Shown here: in pieces, positions 1 to 11,158 of the stretch
Layout of the letters: each line of letters opens with the position of its first letter
How positions within the stretch are numbered: position 1 is the stretch's first letter
Assembly (NCBI GenBank): GCA_021604805.1
Contig: BQJR01000003.1
Location: 558,001 to 622,000 of the forward strand
Length of the DNA stretch: 64,000 nt
From: Planctomycetota bacterium
GTDB lineage: Bacteria > Planctomycetota > B15-G4
Direction of reading: 5' to 3'
Notes under the pieces: generated by a model
What the model was told of the DNA's origin: nothing
Seen by the model: the letters and a program-made list of their open reading frames with translations, nothing else
The model's database searches: none
Program-made: the position numbers and the translations under genes

Positions 1-37
1 CACCTCCCTACGGGCCTGCTGGGACAGCGGCACGCGC

Positions 38-751
38 TCAGCTGCGCGCCACCACCGTCGTGCCGATGTGTTCGCCGGCCACCACGCGCCCGAGGTTGCC
101 TTCCTTCATCACGTCGAAGACGCAGATCGGGAGCGCGTTGTCCATGCACATGGTAATCGCGGTCAGGTCCATCACGCGCAGGTTCTTCTCGAGCACTTCA
201 GCGTAGCTGAGGGTCGTGAAGCGTTGCGCGTCGCTGTGCTTCACCGGGTCCTTGTCGTAGACGCCGTCGACCTTGGTGCCCTTGAGCATCACGTCGCAAC
301 CGAGCTCGCTGGCGCGCAGCGCGGCCGTGGTGTCGGTGGTGAAGAAGGGGTTGCCGGTGCCCCCCGCCAGCACGATCACGCGCCCCTTGTCTTGGTGACG
401 CAGCGCCCGCCGACGGATGAACGGTTCGCAGATCTGGTGCGCCGACACGGCCGACATGAGCCGCGCGTCGCAGTCGTTGCGCTCCAAGCCGTCCATGAGC
501 GCCAGGCCGTTGATCATCGTGGCGAGCATGCCCATCTGATCGGCGGTGGCGCGCACCGAGACCGTGTCGCTGATCTCGGCGCCACGCAGGATGTTCCCGC
601 CGCCCACCACCACGGCCATGCGCGCGCCGGTCTTCACCACCTCGCGGATCTGACCGGCGATCACGTCGATGGCGTCGGCGCGCAGCGCCTTGCCACCACC
701 AGCACCAAGCGCCTCACCGCTCAGCTTCAGCAGGACGCTCTGGTAGGCCAC
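38..751 (-). CDS. pyrH: UMP kinase (uridylate kinase)
   Basis: Phosphorylates UMP to UDP with ATP in the cytoplasm, the entry step to all pyrimidine nucleotides. The protein is an amino-acid-kinase fold of about 237 residues with KLSGEAL near residue 9, the VVGGGN glycine loop near 47, and GGTGNPFFTTD near 126, all standard for bacterial PyrH. An ATG at 805 would add 18 residues inside tsf. I prefer the GTG at 751, which lies 4 nt beyond the tsf stop and gives the usual short lead-in to KLSGEAL. It is the last gene seen of the rpsB-tsf-pyrH run. In many bacteria frr follows, which would lie off the left edge. Confidence 0.95.
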   Translation of the reverse strand: MAYQSVLLKLSGEALGAGGGKALRADAIDVIAGQIREVVKTGARMAVVVGGGNILRGAEISDTVSVRATADQMGMLATMINGLALMDGLERNDCDARLMSAVSAHQICEPFIRRRALRHQDKGRVIVLAGGTGNPFFTTDTTAALRASELGCDVMLKGTKVDGVYDKDPVKHSDAQRFTTLSYAEVLEKNLRVMDLTAITMCMDNALPICVFDVMKEGNLGRVVAGEHIGTTVVARS

Positions 752-755
752 GAAC

Positions 756-1352
756 TCAGGCGCCGATTTCGAAGCGCGCGAAGCGACGGATCTGGATGTT
801 CTCACCCAGCTTGCCGACGGTCTCTGCGCGGAACTGCTCGACGGTCTTCTTGTCGTCCTTCACGTAGGTCTGCTCGAGCAGACACTGTTCCGCGAAGTAC
901 TTGTTCATGCGCCCGTCGATCATCTTCTGCTGGATCTCTTCGGGCTTGCTCTTGTCGATCTGCGCCAAGAGGATCTCGCGCTCCTTCTCGACGAGCTCAC
1001 TCGGCACTTCCTCGCGGCCCACGCAGATCGGCTTCATCGAAGCGATGTGCAGCGAGACGTCGCGGCAGAACTCCTTGAAGGCGTCGGTGGCGGCCACGAA
1101 GTCGGTCTCGCAGTTCATCTCGAGCAGCACACCCACGCGACCGTTGTGGTGGATGTAGCTGGAGACGAGCCCTTCGGCGACTTCGCGGTCGGCCTTCTTG
1201 GCAGCCTTGGCGATGCCCTTCTTGCGCAGCCACTCGCCGGCCTTCTCGAGGTCACCGGCGTTCTCGGTGAGCGCCTTCTTGCAGTCCATCATCGGAGCGC
1301 CCGACATGTCGCGCAGCTCTTTGACTTGGGACGCGGTCACTTGCGTAGTCAT
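756..1352 (-). CDS. tsf: translation elongation factor EF-Ts, short form
   Basis: Guanine-nucleotide exchange factor that reloads EF-Tu with GTP. The N-terminal UBA-like domain carries LRDMSGAPMMDCKKAL (residues 13-28). The core has TDFV (83-86), the motif whose Asp and Phe insert beside the EF-Tu nucleotide pocket. At 198 residues it is much shorter than the E. coli protein (about 283) and resembles the short Thermus-type EF-Ts, with one core subdomain. It sits 4 nt after rpsB and 4 nt before the preferred pyrH start, so the three genes are probably one transcript. Confidence 0.96.
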   Translation of the reverse strand: MTTQVTASQVKELRDMSGAPMMDCKKALTENAGDLEKAGEWLRKKGIAKAAKKADREVAEGLVSSYIHHNGRVGVLLEMNCETDFVAATDAFKEFCRDVSLHIASMKPICVGREEVPSELVEKEREILLAQIDKSKPEEIQQKMIDGRMNKYFAEQCLLEQTYVKDDKKTVEQFRAETVGKLGENIQIRRFARFEIGA

Positions 1353-1356
1353 CGGT

Positions 1357-2340
1357 TCAGGCCTCGGTCTTCGTCTCGGGGGTCTTGTCGTCGGAGGTGG
1401 CAGCGGGAGCGGCGGCAGCCGGGGTCTCGGCAGGCGCGGCTTCGGTGGCAGCGGGCGCGGCGTCGGCAGCGGCAGGCGCGGCGTCGGCAGCAGCGGGCGC
1501 AGCCTCGGCGGCAGCCGGCGCGGCCTCAGCCGGGGTGCCTTCAGCAGCGGCCTTGGCCTTCATCTCCTTGGCCATCTTGTCGTGGCTTTCCATCTTGCGC
1601 ACGCCACCCTCAGAGTCGCGCACACCCACGGCGTCTTCCGGAGGACGACCCGATTCCTTGAAGCGCGCCACACCCTCGGCGACAGCATCCGTGAGCTTGC
1701 CGAGCAACAGGCCGACCGAACGCATCGAGTCGTCGTTGGCGGGGATCACGATGTCGATGCCCTTGGGGTTGCAGTCGGTGTCGACCAGCGCGATGACGGG
1801 CACACCCACGCGCTTGGCTTCCGCCACCGCGATGTGCTCCTTCTTCGGGTCGATCACGAGCAGCGCGCCCGGGATGCGGTTGAGGTGCCGCAGACCTTCC
1901 ATGTTCTTCTTGATGCGCTTCAGCTGGCGACCCAGGATCGACTGCTGCTTCTTCTTCAGCGCAGCCATCTGCCCGGTCTCTTCCATGGTCTCGAGCTCTT
2001 CGAGACGGGACAGACGCGAACGCACGGTCTTGAAGTTGGTGAGGGTTCCGCCGAGCCAGCGCTCGGTGACCCACGGCATGCTTGCGCGCTCGACTTCCTG
2101 GAGAAGGATGCCGCGCATCTGCCGCTTGGTGCCCACGTAGACGATCTGGCGGCCCGTGGCCGCGACCTCACGCAGGAAATGCTGGGCGCGGACCAGACCG
2201 CGCACCGTGTGCACCAGGTTGATGATGTGGATCTTGTTGCGCTGGCCGTGGATGTACCGCTTCATCGCGGGGTTCCAGGCGTGCGTCCAAGAGCCGAAGT
2301 GAACACCGGCCTCGAGCAGTTCCTCGATGGTGGTCGCCAA
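1357..2340 (-). CDS. rpsB: 30S ribosomal protein uS2 with Ala/Pro-rich C-terminal extension
   Basis: Small-subunit protein uS2, which binds the 30S head/body junction and helps recruit S1. The core is clear: [20 protein letters not shown] followed by [12 protein letters not shown] near the N terminus. The reading frame is open to an ATG at 2394. I choose the TTG at 2340 because it gives a start aligning with the usual MATxxxxxLLxAGVHFG and has a GGAG 7 nt upstream. This makes 327 residues. Roughly the last 65 residues are a low-complexity tail of [10 protein letters not shown]-type repeats ending in charged residues, absent from typical S2 and presumably disordered. First gene of the rpsB-tsf-pyrH run. 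Confidence 0.95.
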   Translation of the reverse strand: MATTIEELLEAGVHFGSWTHAWNPAMKRYIHGQRNKIHIINLVHTVRGLVRAQHFLREVAATGRQIVYVGTKRQMRGILLQEVERASMPWVTERWLGGTLTNFKTVRSRLSRLEELETMEETGQMAALKKKQQSILGRQLKRIKKNMEGLRHLNRIPGALLVIDPKKEHIAVAEAKRVGVPVIALVDTDCNPKGIDIVIPANDDSMRSVGLLLGKLTDAVAEGVARFKESGRPPEDAVGVRDSEGGVRKMESHDKMAKEMKAKAAAEGTPAEAAPAAAEAAPAAADAAPAAADAAPAATEAAPAETPAAAAPAATSDDKTPETKTEA

Positions 2341-2347
2341 AATGATT

Positions 2348-2351
2348 CTCC
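2348..2351 (-). promoter_or_regulatory. ribosome binding site deciding the TTG start of rpsB
   Basis: GGAG on the minus strand lies 7 nt upstream of the TTG at 2340. The upstream ATG at 2394 has no comparable site, and family alignment also favours the TTG. Confidence 0.6.
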
Positions 2352-2633
2352 AAAGAGCGCACTCGTGGAAGAGCAACGCCGTGAACAAGAACAACCCCGG
2401 TCCACGGCATCGAGACCAGCTGCGACCCTGGGTCCTTATCTCCCGAGGACTTTCACCCCGGCAGGAATCCCGGCCTCAACTGCTCCCGAGCGCTGCTGAT
2501 CGGTCTCGTGGAGACGTCTCGTGGCGGATCGGGCGGAAAGCGCCGAAACCTACCAAAGCCGCCCCTTCGCCGCCAGCCTTCGCGCCGCTCAGGTTGCCCG
2601 ATGTCCCACCCCGAGCTACGGTCACCGAACACC

Positions 2634-3576
2634 ATGAGTCGCCCCCTCGTCCTCCTCGCCTTGCATGACCTCCACGCCCCCACCGGGCTGGTTGAAGGAC
2701 TTGTGGCTGGCGGCTTCGAGACGCTGGTGACATCAAACCAGGCGGATACATGGTCTGCGTGCCGAGATCGCGCTCCGTTGGCGGTTGTCCTCAGCCCGGT
2801 GGAGCGCCCGGCCGAGGGTCCCGAGCTGTCCAGCTTGCTGGAGCTCGCGGAGCAGCACAGCGGCCCGGCGCTGATCGTGCTCACTCAGCACCCCGAGGAT
2901 CTCGACGCCCACGCCGAGATCGTGGACGACTTTCTGCCCACCGACTGTGACCCCGCCTTGCTGGCCCGCAAGCTGCGCTTCGCCATCGCCCGTCGCGAGT
3001 CGCTGCGTCAGCTCGACGACAAGTGCAGCCAGCTGCTGCAAGCCAGCCTCACCGACTTCAAGACGGGCTTGCCCAACGACCGCCAGTTCTCCGACCGCTG
3101 CCGCGAAGAGTGCTCGCGCGCCGAACGCGCCGACCAACCCCTCGCCGTGTTGATGATCGACGTGGACCACTTCGGTCAGCTCAACAAAGAGTTCCTGCAC
3201 GACTTCGGCGACCAGGCGCTGCGTGAGATCGCAGCGGTGCTGCGCTCCTGCCTGCGCCCCACCGACATCGCCGCGCGTCGAGGTGGCGACGAGTTCGCGG
3301 TGCTCCTGCCAGCCACGCCCTTGCGCGAGGCCAGCGAGATCGCGCAACGCCTGCGGAGTCGCGTGGCGGCGCACACCGTGGAGCATCAAGGCAAGAGCTG
3401 TCAGCTGAGCATCAGCGTGGGCGTGGCCTCCTGGGACCCGCGCGACGGCGGGCGTTTCGAGAACACGCTCAAGGGCGCGGACCTCGCCATGCAGCAAGCC
3501 AAGCGCCAGGGGCGCGACCGCGTGGGCGTGCACAGCGCGCCGATGCCGCCGACCACCGAGGCCACCAGCGCCACGG

Positions 3577-3593
<17 letters not shown>
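2634..3593 (+). CDS. diguanylate cyclase with degenerate receiver domain
   Basis: Predicted to make cyclic di-GMP from two GTP. The start is taken at the ATG at 2634 (319 residues); an in-frame ATG at 2601 is possible. Residues 1-120 look like a response-regulator fold, but the phosphoacceptor stretch reads AVVLSPVER with no Asp, so it is probably a pseudo-receiver. Residues 135-300 are a complete GGDEF domain: IDVDHF (175-180), the catalytic GGDEF (217-221) and an upstream RPTD (208-211), which fits the RxxD product-inhibition site. It is therefore likely active and feedback-inhibited. No membrane segment is seen. Its 3' end overlaps the convergent ileS by 17 nt. Confidence 0.88.
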
Positions 3594-6792
<3,199 letters not shown>

Positions 6793-6919
6793 GGTCGCGA
6801 CGTCTCGGGTCGGCAGTGGCGTGGCGCGGGCGCCGCGCTCGGCGGTCAGGGTTTCGATCGGCGTGCGCGCGACGGGCGGCGCGCACCGTGTCGCGACGCC
6901 GCCAACGGCAGCGCCACGC

Positions 6920-7948
6920 TCAGGTCCAGCGGTGCGACTCGATCTCTTCGGTGATCGCGAGCGCGACTTCCATGGCGCGCAGACCGTCGCGGCCGGGCAC
7001 GCCGCCGCTGGCCTGCCCGCGCACGTTGCCGAGGAAGGCTTCGACCTCGTCGAGCAGCGGGTTCGTGGCCTCCATGTCGATCTCGGAGAGGTCCATCAGG
7101 CCCTGCGCGAGAAACTCCTTGAAGGAGTCCTTGGGCTCGATGTTGCGCGCGGCGGCGGCTTCGAGATCCAGCGAGCCGAGGTCGAAGCCCTCGGCCTTGC
7201 GCACCACGAAGGCGCGACGCGTGCCGAAGTCGATCGAGCAGAAGGTGTCGTCGCCGAACACGCGCGTGCGGCGCATAGGCTCGAAAGACACGCGGCTGGC
7301 GGTGACGTTCGCCACGCAACCGTTCTCGAACACGAGCCGCGCATTGGCGATGTCCACGTGCCGGCCGAGCACGCGACTGCCCACGGCGTCGACCCGCGCG
7401 AGCGGCGACTGCGCCAACTCGAGCACGATGTCGATGTCGTGGATCATGAGGTCCATGACCACACTCGTGTCGAGCGTGCGGAAGTTGAACGGCGCCAAGC
7501 GGTGCGCCTCGATGAAGCGCGGCTGCACGCCGAGTTGGTTGTAGGCCGCCAGCGCCGGGTTGAAGCGCTCGATGTGACCGACCTGCAGCACGAGACCCTT
7601 GTCGCTCGCCAGCGCGTGCATCTCGCGCGCCTCCTCGAGCGTGGCCGCCATGGGTTTCTCGACGAGCACGTGCAGTCCGCGCTCGAGCAACGGCATCGCC
7701 ACGGCGTGGTGCAGGCTGGTGGGCGCCGCGACACTCACGGCTGCGACCTCGCTCGGCAGGTCGTCGGTGGAGGTCAGGGGCGTGACGCCGAGCTCCTTGG
7801 CGACCTCTTCGGCGCGCGCAGGATCCGGGTCGACCACGGCGCGCAGGTCAGCGAGCGCACTCTGCTTCATGAGCCGCGCATGGAACAAGCCGAGCTTGCC
7901 CACACCGACCACAGCGGTGGGCACGGGGGCGGATGTGTCAGTGGGCAC
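6920..7948 (-). CDS. Gfo/Idh/MocA family NAD(P)-dependent oxidoreductase, lipid A cluster
   Basis: A 342-residue sugar dehydrogenase-type protein. The Rossmann loop GVGKLG is at 15-20, the nicotinamide-site EKP at 97-99, and MIHDIDI (168-174) supplies the usual catalytic-region His/Asp. The GTG start at 7948 lies inside the end of lpxA (11-nt overlap), so translation is likely coupled. Family members beside lpxA include GnnA, which oxidises the 3-OH of UDP-GlcNAc so that GnnB can aminate it and give amide-linked lipid A. No GnnB-like aminotransferase is in the window, so this role is only a hypothesis. Confidence 0.85.
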   Translation of the reverse strand: MPTDTSAPVPTAVVGVGKLGLFHARLMKQSALADLRAVVDPDPARAEEVAKELGVTPLTSTDDLPSEVAAVSVAAPTSLHHAVAMPLLERGLHVLVEKPMAATLEEAREMHALASDKGLVLQVGHIERFNPALAAYNQLGVQPRFIEAHRLAPFNFRTLDTSVVMDLMIHDIDIVLELAQSPLARVDAVGSRVLGRHVDIANARLVFENGCVANVTASRVSFEPMRRTRVFGDDTFCSIDFGTRRAFVVRKAEGFDLGSLDLEAAAARNIEPKDSFKEFLAQGLMDLSEIDMEATNPLLDEVEAFLGNVRGQASGGVPGRDGLRAMEVALAITEEIESHRWT

Positions 7949-8756
7949 GCAGCGACTCCCGGAAACGGCCGAAGCGTCCGGCCTCCTTGCGCAACAGGAA
8001 CTCGGCCAACTCGCGCACCATGGCCGACTTGTCGTTGATCAACGAGTGCGCCTCTTCGTGCACGCTGCGACCGGTGCGGAAGATCGCGCGGTACACGTGC
8101 TTGATCTCGTCGATGTCTTCTTTCGGGATGCCTGAGCGCGACATGCCGACCTCGTTGACCATGCGCACCTCGGCAGGATCGCCGGCGACCTTCACGAAGG
8201 GCGGCACGTCTTGCACGACGCGACTCTTGGCGCCCACGTAGGCGAGGCGTCCGATCGACGTGTACTGACCGACGCCCGCGAAGCCGTTGAGCACGACCCC
8301 GTCGCCCAGGTGACAGTGCCCGGCGACAAGCACGGCATTGGTCATGATGATGCGCGAGCCGAGCACGCAGTCGTGCCCCACGTGCGCGCCGGCCATCACG
8401 AAGTTGTCGCTGCCGATGATCGTGATCGAGTCTTCCTTGGGCGTACCGCGGTTGAGCGACACGAACTCGCGGAAGGTGTTGTTGTCACCGATCTGGATCG
8501 TGCTCTCGCAGTCCTTGAAGGTGAGGTCTTGCGGCGCGGTGCCCACGCTCACGAAGGCGGTGAAGGTGTTGTTCTCACCGATCACGCTGCCCTTGCTCAC
8601 GAAGCAGTGCGGACCGATCGTGGTGCCGGCGCCGACTTTCACGCCGTCTTCCACGATGGCGTAGGCGCCCACCTTCACGTCGTCGCTCAACTGAGCGCCG
8701 GGGTGCACGACTGCTGTGGGATCGATGTTCATCAGCGTTGCCCGTTCATCCTGCAT
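7938..8756 (-). CDS. lpxA: acyl-ACP--UDP-N-acetylglucosamine O-acyltransferase
   Basis: First step of lipid A synthesis: transfers a hydroxyacyl chain from ACP to the 3 position of UDP-GlcNAc. The left-handed beta-helix of hexapeptide repeats runs through residues 10-200, followed by a helical C-terminal domain. AHVGHDC (124-130) contains the conserved His pair, with His128 matching the catalytic His125 of E. coli. RVVQDVPPFVKVAGDPA is the typical helix exit. The start may be 8756 (272 residues, 11-nt overlap with lpxC-fabZ, like the neighbouring junctions) or the ATG at 8732, which aligns better with E. coli LpxA. Confidence 0.95.
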   Translation of the reverse strand: MQDERATLMNIDPTAVVHPGAQLSDDVKVGAYAIVEDGVKVGAGTTIGPHCFVSKGSVIGENNTFTAFVSVGTAPQDLTFKDCESTIQIGDNNTFREFVSLNRGTPKEDSITIIGSDNFVMAGAHVGHDCVLGSRIIMTNAVLVAGHCHLGDGVVLNGFAGVGQYTSIGRLAYVGAKSRVVQDVPPFVKVAGDPAEVRMVNEVGMSRSGIPKEDIDEIKHVYRAIFRTGRSVHEEAHSLINDKSAMVRELAEFLLRKEAGRFGRFRESLRAH

Positions 8757-10044
8757 CCACGAGCGTGAAGACCATCTGGGCCTCCGCCGCCACGTGTTCG
8801 TTGACCTTGGCGCAACAGTTCACGCGCCCCATGGTGTCGCGCACCTTGATCGCTTCGACCTCCAGGCGCAACTGGTCGCCGGGCACCACCGCCCGACGCA
8901 ACTTGACCTTGTCGATGGCCCACAAGACCGGCAGCTTGCCGGTGTACTCCATGCGACGCAGCAACAGCGTGCCCGCGAGTTGCGCCAGCGCCTCGAGGAT
9001 CAACACGCCGGGCATGATCGGCTGCTCGGGGAAGTGCCCCACGAAGAAGGGCTCGTTCACCGACACGTTCTTGATGCCCACCGCGCGACGGTAGCCTTCC
9101 AGCTCGAGCACGCGGTCGACCAACAAGAACGGATAGCGGTGCGGCAACAGGCTCGCGATCTCGCGGATGTCCATGCCCGTGTCGCGCACCAGACGCCCGT
9201 GGTTCTCTTCCTGCTCCATCGCCTCGCGCAGCTTGCGCACCAGCGCGTGGTGCGTGCGGTGTCCCGAGCGGATCGCGGCGATCGAACCGCGCAGGTCGGC
9301 GCCGAGCAGGAACAAGTCGCCCAGCAGGTCGATGAGTTTGTGACGCGCGGGTTCGTCGTCGAAACGCAGCTCGGGTTGGTCGTCGCCACCGAGCAGCACG
9401 GTGTTCTCTTCGCTGGCGCCCGCGCCGAGACCCGCTTCGCGCAAGGCTTCGGCTTCGGCGGCGAACACGAAGGTGCGCGCCGGAGCGAAGTCGGCGGCCA
9501 TGTCGGTGCCCGGCAAGCGGCACTCCACGAACTGCGGCGCCAAGCCTTGCGCGCGGTAGTCGAGCGTGTAGGAAACGGCCAAGCCCTCGTGCTCGCTGGG
9601 GAAGGCGTTCAACACCGCGCCGCCCTGCTCCACCACGAGCGGCTCCTCGAGCGCGAAGACTTTGCGCGCTGCTTTCTGCTCCACGAGGCCGGCGTTGCCG
9701 AGCGCTTCGAACCAGGGCGCGGCGCTGCCGTCGAGGGCGGGCATCTCGGGGCCGTCGAGCTCCACCTCGGCGTTGTCGATGCCCAGGCACAAGAAGGCCG
9801 CCAGCAAGTGTTCGACGGTGTGGACCTCGGCCTGACCGCGGCGCAGCAAGGTGCGGCGTTCGCCCTCGGCGAGCGCGTCGAGCGTGGCGGGCACGGGGTC
9901 GGAGTCGGGCAGGTCCTTGCGCAGGAACAGCACGCCAGTGTCGGCGCGTCCGGGTCGGATGACCACGCGCACGGGCTCGCCTTCGTGCAAGCCGACGCCC
10001 TCGACCTCCACCGGGTTCTTGATGGTCCGTTGATTACGCGCCAC
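8746..10044 (-). CDS. lpxC-fabZ: fused UDP-3-O-acyl-GlcNAc deacetylase / (3R)-hydroxyacyl-ACP dehydratase
   Basis: One 432-residue chain with two enzymes. Residues 1-285 are LpxC, the zinc deacetylase that commits UDP-GlcNAc to lipid A: HTVEH (75-79), HKLID (235-239) and GHRTHH (261-266) give the zinc and catalytic His/Asp set. Residues 290-432 are FabZ: PHRYPFLLVD (301-310) and GHFPEQPIMPG (336-346) with Glu351, the hot-dog dehydratase active site. The same fusion is known in Bacteroidetes and other phyla. It couples lipid A commitment to fatty acid supply. The GTG start overlaps the lpxD stop by 11 nt. Confidence 0.95.
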   Translation of the reverse strand: MARNQRTIKNPVEVEGVGLHEGEPVRVVIRPGRADTGVLFLRKDLPDSDPVPATLDALAEGERRTLLRRGQAEVHTVEHLLAAFLCLGIDNAEVELDGPEMPALDGSAAPWFEALGNAGLVEQKAARKVFALEEPLVVEQGGAVLNAFPSEHEGLAVSYTLDYRAQGLAPQFVECRLPGTDMAADFAPARTFVFAAEAEALREAGLGAGASEENTVLLGGDDQPELRFDDEPARHKLIDLLGDLFLLGADLRGSIAAIRSGHRTHHALVRKLREAMEQEENHGRLVRDTGMDIREIASLLPHRYPFLLVDRVLELEGYRRAVGIKNVSVNEPFFVGHFPEQPIMPGVLILEALAQLAGTLLLRRMEYTGKLPVLWAIDKVKLRRAVVPGDQLRLEVEAIKVRDTMGRVNCCAKVNEHVAAEAQMVFTLVDAG

Positions 10045-11062
10045 GGTCGTCCTCCGTGCGCTGTTCGCGTGCCTTCGTGACCAACTTGGAGACCGCGCGC
10101 AGCTGACGCTTCCAAGTGATGTGCGGCACGGCCGGGATGCCGGCGAAGAACTGGCCCGGCTTGGAGTCGCGCGTGAGCATCGACATGCCGCCGAGCACGC
10201 TGTGCTCTGCCATGGTCACGTTGCCGCCCACGCCGGAGTTGCCGCCGATCATCACGTGGTCGCCGAGCGTGGCGCCGCCCGCGAACACGGTGCCGCCCGC
10301 GATGGCGCAGTGCTCACCGAGCTTCACGTTGTGGCCGAGGTGCACGTGGTCGTCGAGCTTGGTGCCGGCCCCCACGAGCGTGTCTTCGAAACGCCCGCGA
10401 TCCACCGTGACGTGCGCGCCGAGTTCCACGTCGTCGCCGAGGATCACGCGACCGACTTGCGGGCTCTTCACGTGACGGCGCTGCGCGTCTTGTCGGTAGC
10501 CGAAGCCGTCGGCCCCCACGCAAGCGTTCGCGTGCACGCGCACGCGCTTGCCGAGTTCGCACCGCGAACCGATGTACACGCCGGGGAAGAGTTCGCTCTC
10601 GGCACCGAGACGCGCGTCGACCCCCACGTAGACGTTGGCCCACAGCGTGCAGCCCGCTTCGATGCGCGCACCACGACGCACGACCACGCCCGGCCCGAGG
10701 CGCACCTGCGAGCCGATCTCCGCGCCCTGCTCCACCACCGCGCTGGGATGCACGCCCGGCTCCGGGCCCGGATCGTCGGGACCCAACTCGGCCGTGAGTT
10801 GGTCGAGCGCGGCCTCGGCGTCGGGCACGCGGATCAAGGAGCGCAGCTCGGAGGCTTGCAGCCCGCAACCCTTCGAGACCAACAGGCAGCCCGCGCGGCT
10901 GGCTTGGGCGGCAGCCTCGTGCCGCGCCGCGAGCAAGGGCGCCAGGTCGCTCGGTCCGGCGGGCTCCAGCGCGCGCAGCTCGTGGAGATGTCGCGCAGAC
11001 GGACCCTCCACCTCTCCGTGGAGCAGATCAGCGATCTCGGCGACGGTGCGATCGAGCCTCAT
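10034..11062 (-). CDS. lpxD: UDP-3-O-acylglucosamine N-acyltransferase
   Basis: Third step of lipid A synthesis: N-acylates the deacetylated sugar. Residues 1-100 form the uridine-binding N-terminal domain and are somewhat divergent. Residues 104-300 are hexapeptide repeats of a left-handed beta-helix. LGHNVKLGEHC places the catalytic His at 244, as in known LpxD. ADGFGYR (184-190) and FAGIPA near the C terminus are typical. Length 342 matches the family. It is followed directly by lpxC-fabZ with an 11-nt overlap and preceded by bamA after about 96 nt. Confidence 0.95.
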   Translation of the reverse strand: MRLDRTVAEIADLLHGEVEGPSARHLHELRALEPAGPSDLAPLLAARHEAAAQASRAGCLLVSKGCGLQASELRSLIRVPDAEAALDQLTAELGPDDPGPEPGVHPSAVVEQGAEIGSQVRLGPGVVVRRGARIEAGCTLWANVYVGVDARLGAESELFPGVYIGSRCELGKRVRVHANACVGADGFGYRQDAQRRHVKSPQVGRVILGDDVELGAHVTVDRGRFEDTLVGAGTKLDDHVHLGHNVKLGEHCAIAGGTVFAGGATLGDHVMIGGNSGVGGNVTMAEHSVLGGMSMLTRDSKPGQFFAGIPAVPHITWKRQLRAVSKLVTKAREQRTEDDRGA

Positions 11063-11158
11063 GAATCATCGGTTGGGCGGCTGGGCGAGAGCCGACCACT
11101 ATCCGGTGTCAGGGCTGCTGAGGAAAGGCCCGGCTGTGGCCGTTGCCCCCTGAGTTGC

